From assembly GCA_025352915.1 (NCBI GenBank), contig JANXSA010000205.1:1-9937 (forward strand): a DNA stretch of 9,937 bases, given 5' to 3'. The position numbers and the translations under genes are program-made. The DNA comes from Rhodospirillales bacterium. Lineage in GTDB: Bacteria; Pseudomonadota; Alphaproteobacteria; Acetobacterales; Acetobacteraceae. The notes beneath the pieces were generated by a model. It saw only the letters and a list, made by a program, of their open reading frames with translations. It did no database searches and was not told the DNA's origin. This document shows positions 5,794 through 9,937 of the stretch, piece after piece (the first letter of the stretch is position 1; every line of letters starts with the position of its first letter).

Positions 5794-6564
5794 TCAGGGC
5801 TCGAAGACGATTTGCACGCGGGGGGTGGGGTAGCGGGCGATGCCGAATTCGACCACGCGGCCTTCGGCGTCGACGTTGGTGCTTTCGCTGACCAGGAGCG
5901 GGCGGTTGCGGGCGAGTTGGAGGAGGGTCGCCTCCTGTTCGGTGGGCATGCGGGCGGAAACGCGGGTTGTTTGACGGCGGTAATCGGCGACGCCGGATTG
6001 GGCCAGGGCGTCGGAGATCGAGACGGCGGTACGCAGGGCGGCGAGCAGCTTGGGGAAGCGGGCGGCGGGGAAGTGATGCCGGCCGACGCTGACCGGGCGG
6101 CCGTCGGCGAGGCCGAGGCGTTCGAGGCGGATGATCCTGGCGCCGGCGCGCAGGCCGAGGCCGGCGGCGATGGTGGTGTCGGCAGGCATTTCGCGCAGGT
6201 CCAGAGTGCGGCCGGAGGGTTCCTTGTTGTGGCGGCGGATCCATTCGGAGAAGCGGGTGCGGGGGCCGATTATGTAGTCGAGCACGTCCTCGGCGACGAA
6301 GCTGCCGCGGCCCTGTTCGACGCGGACCAGGCCGTTGCGGGAGAGTTCCTCCAGGGCGCGGCGGACAGTGTGGCGGTTGACGGCGAACTGGGCCGACATC
6401 TGGGCTTCGGTGGGCAGGCGGGCGCCGGGGGCGAGGGTGCCGGCGGTGATGTCCTGTTCGACTGCCTCGACGATGCGGCGCCAGAGGGCGACGCCGCGTT
6501 CGCCCAGGGAGCGGGCCGTGGGGAGGTGGAGCGAATCTGGCGGTGTCATCGGAAGTTCATCCAC
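5794..6564 (-). CDS. phnF: PhnF, GntR/HutC-family phosphonate-operon regulator
   Basis: A 256-residue transcriptional regulator. The N-terminal winged helix-turn-helix (about 24-92) has the family features LWRRIVEAVEQDITAGTLAPGARLP in outline, then NRHTVRRALEELSRNGLV and the wing EQGRGSFV. The C-terminal half (about 108-250) is a UTRA ligand domain ending RYPTPRVQIVFEP. The start is taken as GTG at 6564 because GAGGG (6571-6575, minus strand) sits 6 nt before it; the ATG at 6549 has no ribosome site at useful distance. It is divergent from phnG and co-directional with phnM, the usual place for a repressor of this locus. The inducer is probably a phosphonate or pathway intermediate, but cannot be read from the sequence. 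Confidence 0.92.
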   Translation of the reverse strand: MDELPMTPPDSLHLPTARSLGERGVALWRRIVEAVEQDITAGTLAPGARLPTEAQMSAQFAVNRHTVRRALEELSRNGLVRVEQGRGSFVAEDVLDYIIGPRTRFSEWIRRHNKEPSGRTLDLREMPADTTIAAGLGLRAGARIIRLERLGLADGRPVSVGRHHFPAARFPKLLAALRTAVSISDALAQSGVADYRRQTTRVSARMPTEQEATLLQLARNRPLLVSESTNVDAEGRVVEFGIARYPTPRVQIVFEP

Positions 6565-6603
6565 GCGGGGCCCTCGAACTGCGATGCCATGGGTGATGGC
6601 GGC

Positions 6604-6663
6604 TTGACGATAGCGGGGCGGGGCGGTAGCTGTCTAGTTGTCTAGATATCTCAATCTCCTGGA
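6604..6663 (+). promoter_or_regulatory. phnF-phnG divergent control region with TGTCTAG operator
   Basis: The 107-bp gap between phnF and phnG carries TGTCTAG twice in direct order (6631-6637 and 6639-6645), one base apart. Read differently, TCTAG-TTGT-CTAGA (6633-6646) is a dyad. Either form suits a dimeric GntR-type regulator such as PhnF. A possible phnG promoter is TTGACG (6604-6609) with TAGCTG (6627-6632) 17 bp on, so bound protein would block it; the -10 is weak. No Pho box with 11-bp repeat period is seen. GGAAA from 6661 serves as ribosome site for phnG. Confidence 0.55.
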
Positions 6664-6671
6664 AACCACCG

Positions 6672-7127
6672 ATGCCCGAACCCGATACCGCCGCGCGGCA
6701 ACGCTGGATGTCCGTGCTGGCACGCGCCGCCGCCGACCAGCTTGCTGAACTGCTGCAAGCCGCGCCGGCGCTGCCGGGCTGCACGGTGCTGCGCGGGCCG
6801 GAAAGCGGCTTGGTGATGCTGCGCGGGCGGGCCGGGGGCGGTGGGGGGCCGTTCAACCTGGGCGAGATGTCAGTCACGCGCTGCACCGTGCGCAGCGCCA
6901 GCGGCTTTGTTGGCCATGCCTATGCCCAGGGGCGCTGCGCGCGCCAGGCGCGGTTGGCGGCGGAGCTGGACGCGGCGTTGCAGGACCCGGCGTTGCATGA
7001 CGCGCTGCAGGCGGCGGTGGTTGCGCCGCTGGCCGCGTCACAGCAGGCGGCGCGCGATGGGCAGGCGGCCCGGGCGGCGGCGACGCGCGTGCAGTTCTTC
7101 ACCCTGGCCACGATGCGCAGCTCATGA
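6672..7127 (+). CDS. phnG: PhnG, C-P lyase core complex subunit
   Basis: A 151-residue subunit of the PhnGHIJ core complex. With PhnH and PhnI it supports transfer of phosphonate onto the ribose of ATP, with loss of adenine. The family signature is clear: an N-terminal RQRWMSVLARA start, then GEMSVTRCTVR (68-78) and GHAYAQGR (86-93), and the terminal segment with RVQFFTLATMR. Length matches the E. coli protein (150). It is the first gene of the rightward unit, and its stop overlaps the phnH start as ATGA, indicating coupled translation and stoichiometric production. Confidence 0.95.
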   Translation: MPEPDTAARQRWMSVLARAAADQLAELLQAAPALPGCTVLRGPESGLVMLRGRAGGGGGPFNLGEMSVTRCTVRSASGFVGHAYAQGRCARQARLAAELDAALQDPALHDALQAAVVAPLAASQQAARDGQAARAAATRVQFFTLATMRSS

Positions 7128-7699
7128 GCCTCGATCTGCCCGGCTTTGCCGATCCGGTGGCGGACGCGCAATCGGCGTTTCGCGCGCTGCTCGATGCCAT
7201 GTCACGGCCCGGCACGATTCGCGCCGCCGGGACGGCGCTGATGCCGCCGGCGCCGCTCGATGCGGCCACGGCCGCGGTGCTGCTGACGCTGGTGGATGGC
7301 GATGCCAAGTTGCATATTGGACCGGATTGCGCCGCCGCACGCGACTGGCTGGTGTTCCATTGCGGAACCGATCCATGCGCCGATCCGGCCGCGGCCGATT
7401 TTGTCGTCAGCACCACCCTGCCCGACTTCGCCACGCTGTCGTCCGGCAGCGACGAGGCGCCGGAGAGTTCGGCGACGCTGGTGCTGCAGGTCGAGGCGCT
7501 GGGGCGCGGTACCGCCTGGCGGCTGGCTGGGCCGGGGCTGGCGGCGCCGGCCACGCTGGTGGTCACCGGGCTGCCGGCGGATTTTGCCGCGCGCTGGGCG
7601 GTCAATCATGCGCTGTTTCCGCGCGGCGTTGATCTGGTGCTGTGCGCCGGCAGCCAGCTTGCGGCCATCCCGCGCACCGCTACCGTCACGGAGGCCTGA
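7124..7699 (+). CDS. phnH: PhnH, C-P lyase core complex subunit
   Basis: A 191-residue PhnH homologue, a structural and accessory subunit of the C-P lyase core that has a fold related to PLP transferases but no bound cofactor. Recognisable family blocks are the N-terminal PGFADPVADAQSAFRALLDA followed by MSRPGTI (27-33), LTLVDGDAKL (54-63), and the GPGL and HALFPRGVDLVL segments (about 147-175) near the C terminus. Length fits the family (about 194). Its ATG overlaps the phnG TGA, and phnI follows after only 4 nt. Confidence 0.94.
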   Translation: MSLDLPGFADPVADAQSAFRALLDAMSRPGTIRAAGTALMPPAPLDAATAAVLLTLVDGDAKLHIGPDCAAARDWLVFHCGTDPCADPAAADFVVSTTLPDFATLSSGSDEAPESSATLVLQVEALGRGTAWRLAGPGLAAPATLVVTGLPADFAARWAVNHALFPRGVDLVLCAGSQLAAIPRTATVTEA

Positions 7700-7703
7700 G
7701 CCC

Positions 7704-8783
7704 ATGGCATATGTTGCGGTCAAGGGCGGCGAACGCGCGATCGACAACGCCCATGCCTGGCTGGCCGAAGACCGGCGCGGCGACCCCGCGGTGCCGGAAA
7801 TCACCCTGGCGCAAATCCAGCAGCAGATGGGGCGCGCGGTTGATCGGGTGATGGCCGAGGGCGCGCTGTACGACCGTGAACTCGCGGCATTGGCGATCAA
7901 GCAGGCGCAAGGTGACCTGATCGAGGCGGCCTTCCTGTTGCGCGCCTATCGCACCACCCTGCCCCGCTTCGGCTATTCCAGCCCGGCCGATACCGCCGCC
8001 ATGCGCATCCGCCGCCGCGTCTCCGCCGTCTACAAGGACCTGCCCGGCGGCCAGGTGCTTGGGCCGACCTATGACTACACCCACCGGCTGTTGGATTTTG
8101 CACTTGCCGCCGACGGCAGGCCGCCAGCGCCGGCCGCGCAGGCGCCAGCCGAGGCCGCGACCATGCCGCGCGTGTCTGACATTTTGCGAGACGAGGACTT
8201 GATCGAGGGCGACGGCGCGCGCGACCTCGGGCGCGAGCCTGGCGATCTCACCCGCGAGCCGCTGGCCTTTCCCGCGCCGCGCGATGTTCGCTTGCAGGCT
8301 TTGGCGCGTGGCGACGAAGGGTTTCTGCTGGCCATGGGTTACTCGACCCAGCGCGGCTGGGGCGGCTCCCACCCCTTCGTCGGCGAGGTGCGGGTGGGCG
8401 AGGTGGCGATCGAGATTGTGCCGCCGGAGCTGGGCTTTGCCATCGATATCGGCGACGTCACCCTGACGGAATGCCAGATGGTCAACCAGTTCAAGGGCAG
8501 CAAGACCAAGCCGCCGCAGTTCACCCGCGGCTATGGCCTGGTGTTCGGGCACGCCGAGCGCAAGGCGATGGGGATGGCGCTGGTGGACCGGGCGATGCGC
8601 GCCGAGGAGTTCGGCGAGGAAGCCACGGCGCCGGCGCAGAATGTGGAGTTCATGCTGTACCACAGTGATAATATCGAAGGCACCGGGTTTGTGGAGCATC
8701 TCAAGCTGCCGCATTACGTCGATTTCCAGAGCGAGCTGGAGACCATTCGGCGGATGCGGCGCGAGGCGGAGGTGGTGGGATGA
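7704..8783 (+). CDS. phnI: PhnI, nucleosidase-type C-P lyase subunit
   Basis: A 359-residue PhnI. It catalyses displacement of the purine base from nucleoside triphosphate, which PhnG, PhnH and PhnL turn into phosphonate transfer. The start MAYVAVKGGERAI is diagnostic. Other conserved blocks are RFGYSSPADTAAMRIRRRVS (88-107), LALxxGY-type GFLLAMGYSTQRGWGGSHPF (206-225), EIVPPELGF, GHAERKAM (282-289) and YHSDNIEGTGFVEHLKLPHY (319-338). The ATG at 7704 lies 10 nt after a GGAG at 7690-7693 inside the phnH end. The frame is open further upstream to 7296, but that stretch overlaps phnH and is not family-like. It ends where a 151-bp repeat-filled gap begins. Confidence 0.96.
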   Translation: MAYVAVKGGERAIDNAHAWLAEDRRGDPAVPEITLAQIQQQMGRAVDRVMAEGALYDRELAALAIKQAQGDLIEAAFLLRAYRTTLPRFGYSSPADTAAMRIRRRVSAVYKDLPGGQVLGPTYDYTHRLLDFALAADGRPPAPAAQAPAEAATMPRVSDILRDEDLIEGDGARDLGREPGDLTREPLAFPAPRDVRLQALARGDEGFLLAMGYSTQRGWGGSHPFVGEVRVGEVAIEIVPPELGFAIDIGDVTLTECQMVNQFKGSKTKPPQFTRGYGLVFGHAERKAMGMALVDRAMRAEEFGEEATAPAQNVEFMLYHSDNIEGTGFVEHLKLPHYVDFQSELETIRRMRREAEVVG

Positions 8784-8794
8784 GGAAGGAAGAA

Positions 8795-8912
8795 TCTTCT
8801 TTTTGTGAACAAAAAGAAGCAAAAAAACTTCATCCATGGGCCCGGACCTCCATGGATAGGCCGGGTGCAAATGGGCAAAGTTTTTTTGGTTCTTTTTGTT
8901 CACAAAAAGAAC
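8795..8912. repeat. Inverted pair of palindromic repeats inside the phn operon
   Basis: Copy 2 (8795-8835) is the exact reverse complement of 49-89 over 41 nt. Copy 3 (about 8876-8912) faces the other way and has stem GTTCTTTTTG (8889-8898), loop TTCA, CAAAAAGAAC (8903-8912). The outer C-G pair of copies 1 and 2 is G-C in copy 3, a compensatory change. Between them, ATGGGCCCGG (8836-8845) and CCGGGTGCAAAT (8861-8872) continue an imperfect inverted repeat, so the whole 118 bp is a BIME-like palindrome. Together with flanking sequence it fills the 151-bp phnI-phnJ gap, where phn operons usually have little or no spacing. It may process, attenuate or stabilise the operon mRNA. The weak phnJ ribosome site (GGA at 8923-8925) lies beyond it. 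Confidence 0.8.
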
Positions 8913-8934
8913 ACTTCCTTTTGGATTTTCTCCG

Positions 8935-9804
8935 ATGACCGGCTATAACTTCGCGTATCTCGACGAGCAGACCAAGCGCATGATCCGCCGCGCTTTGCTC
9001 AAGGCGGTTGCCATTCCTGGCCACCAGGTGCCGTTCGGCTCGCGCGAGATGCCGTTGCCGTATGGCTGGGGCACCGGCGGCATCCAGGTGACGGCCGCGG
9101 TGTTGGGGGCCGATGACACGCTGAAGGTGATCGACCAGGGGGCGGACGACACCACCAATGCTGTGTCGATCCGGCGGTTCTTTGCGCGCACTGCCGGGGT
9201 GGCCACGACGACGGACACCGAGGCAGCCACGATCATCCAGACGCGGCATCGGATTCCGGAGAAGCCGCTGCGCGATGGCCAGATCATCGTTTATCAGGTG
9301 CCGCAGCCGGAGCCGCTGTCCAAGCTGGAGCCCAGCCGGGCGGAGACCCGGCGGATGCATGCGCTGGCCGAGTATGGCGCCATGCATGTCCGGCTTTACG
9401 AGGACATCACCCGGTTTGGCCATGTGGCGATCAGCTACGACTATCCCGTGATGGTGAACCGGCGTTTCCTGATGGCGCCGTCGCCGATCCCGGCCTTCGA
9501 CAATCCGAAGATGCACATGATGCCGGCGCTTCAGCTGTTCGGCGCCGGGCGCGAACAGCGGATCTACGCGGTGCCGCCCTATACCAGCGTGGAAAGCCTC
9601 GATTTCGACGACCACCCGTTCCGCACCACGCGGGCGCCGCATCCGTGTGGCCTGTGCGGCGCCACGGATGCGTATGTCGATGAAGTCGTCACCGACGATC
9701 GTGGAGGGCGGCTTTACGTGTGTTCGGACACCGATCACTGCGAAACGCGGCGCGATGCCGGGCATACCGGCAGCGAATCTCCGGACCAGGAGCAGGCGGC
9801 ATGA
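8935..9804 (+). CDS. phnJ: PhnJ, radical-SAM C-P lyase
   Basis: A 289-residue catalytic subunit that cleaves the C-P bond of ribose 1-methylphosphonate 5-phosphate, yielding methane and the cyclic 1,2-phosphate. Cys238, Cys241 and Cys263 keep the spacing of the E. coli 4Fe-4S ligands Cys241, Cys244 and Cys266, and Cys269 matches the thiyl-radical Cys272. AIPGHQVPF contains Gly29, corresponding with the same offset of 3 to the proposed glycyl-radical Gly32. SREMPLPYGWGTGGIQ (36-51) is strongly conserved. The ATG at 8935 gives the family N terminus MTGYNFAYLDE. The frame also opens at TTG 8896, but those codons come from the palindromic repeat. The stop overlaps the phnK ATG (ATGA). Confidence 0.96.
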   Translation: MTGYNFAYLDEQTKRMIRRALLKAVAIPGHQVPFGSREMPLPYGWGTGGIQVTAAVLGADDTLKVIDQGADDTTNAVSIRRFFARTAGVATTTDTEAATIIQTRHRIPEKPLRDGQIIVYQVPQPEPLSKLEPSRAETRRMHALAEYGAMHVRLYEDITRFGHVAISYDYPVMVNRRFLMAPSPIPAFDNPKMHMMPALQLFGAGREQRIYAVPPYTSVESLDFDDHPFRTTRAPHPCGLCGATDAYVDEVVTDDRGGRLYVCSDTDHCETRRDAGHTGSESPDQEQAA

Positions 9805-9937
9805 ACGAGGACACCCTTCTCTCGGCGCGCGGCCTCAACCTGCGCTTCGGCAACATTCCGGCCCTGGTTGATGTCGACGCCGACCTGTGGCCGGGCGAGG
9901 TGCTCGCCATCGTCGGTGAATCAGGCTCCGGCAAGAC
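9801..9937 (+). CDS. phnK: PhnK, ABC-type ATPase subunit of C-P lyase (5' part)
   Basis: Only the first 45 codons are in the window. They show the start of an ABC nucleotide-binding domain: LLSARGLNLRFG (6-17), WPGEVLAIVG (30-39) and the Walker A GESGSGK (39-45), where the sequence stops. PhnK resembles oligopeptide-transporter ATPases but binds the PhnGHIJ core through PhnJ rather than a membrane permease. Its position after phnJ, with the ATG inside the phnJ stop overlap, identifies it more strongly than the short sequence does. Confidence 0.88.
   Translation, partial: MNEDTLLSARGLNLRFGNIPALVDVDADLWPGEVLAIVGESGSGK

Noticed and set aside
6631..6645. Pho box in the phnF-phnG region
   Set aside because: The TGTCTAG repeats have an 8-bp period instead of 11 and lack the CTGTCAT consensus; a GntR-type operator is the better reading.
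7296..7703. N-terminal extension of phnI upstream of 7704
   Set aside because: It would overlap phnH in another frame over 400 nt and is Arg-rich shadow sequence; MAYVAVKGGER at 7704 is the family start and has a GGAG upstream.
7686..8903. Minus-strand open frame of 405 codons opposite phnI
   Set aside because: A shadow of phnI. Its start region is translated from the palindromic repeat, giving the same LLFVHKKK string as the false frame at the left end, and it has no recognisable domain.
49..8912. CRISPR array formed by the repeated palindromes
   Set aside because: Only three copies, far apart and in mixed orientation, without regular spacers.
8896..8934. TTG start extending phnJ by 13 residues
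   Set aside because: The extra codons are made from the repeat hairpin; the ATG at 8935 begins the conserved PhnJ N terminus.

Overview
The window looks like a chromosomal segment of a high-GC alphaproteobacterium. The base composition, the strong G/C bias at third codon positions, the C-P lyase gene layout and the dispersed palindromic repeats all suit an Acetobacteraceae-type genome (Roseomonas, Acidiphilium or Rhodopila relatives). That family assignment is a guess from style; no marker gene here proves it.

Layout. Positions 1-100 hold a GC hairpin and one copy of a T/A-rich palindromic repeat. Positions 101-2455 (minus) encode a membrane hybrid sensor histidine kinase with a C-terminal receiver domain. 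Next come two divergent tRNA genes, tRNA-Leu(CAA) on minus and tRNA-Asn(GUU) on plus, each with a recognisable promoter. Positions 2880-4353 (minus) hold a two-gene unit: an APH/hydroxylysine-kinase-like phosphotransferase followed by a small single-domain globin, with a possible six-codon minicistron linking them. Positions 4410-4624 are a striking 215-bp element: a perfect 51-bp inverted repeat around a 113-bp AT-rich core.

From 4624 to the end is a carbon-phosphorus (C-P) lyase locus for phosphonate use. It is split into two divergent units around one control region. phnF (GntR/HutC repressor) and phnM (triphosphate diphosphatase) run leftward. phnG, phnH, phnI, phnJ and the start of phnK run rightward. 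PhnG/H/I attach the phosphonate to ribose triphosphate, PhnM removes pyrophosphate, PhnJ (radical SAM, all four key Cys present) breaks the C-P bond, and PhnK is the ABC-type subunit that docks on the core complex. PhnF presumably acts on TGTCTAG-type sites at 6631-6648. phnG/phnH and phnJ/phnK overlap by ATGA and phnH/phnI are 4 nt apart, but phnI and phnJ are separated by 151 bp filled by an inverted pair of the same palindromic repeat found at 49-89. Transporter genes (phnCDE) and phnL/phnN are not in the window.

The genes themselves belong to known families. The most unusual content is the non-coding architecture: the long perfect inverted repeat with AT-rich core, the 3'-UTR-associated hairpin repeat with a compensatory base-pair change, its invasion of the phn operon, and the overlapping minicistron between kinase and globin.
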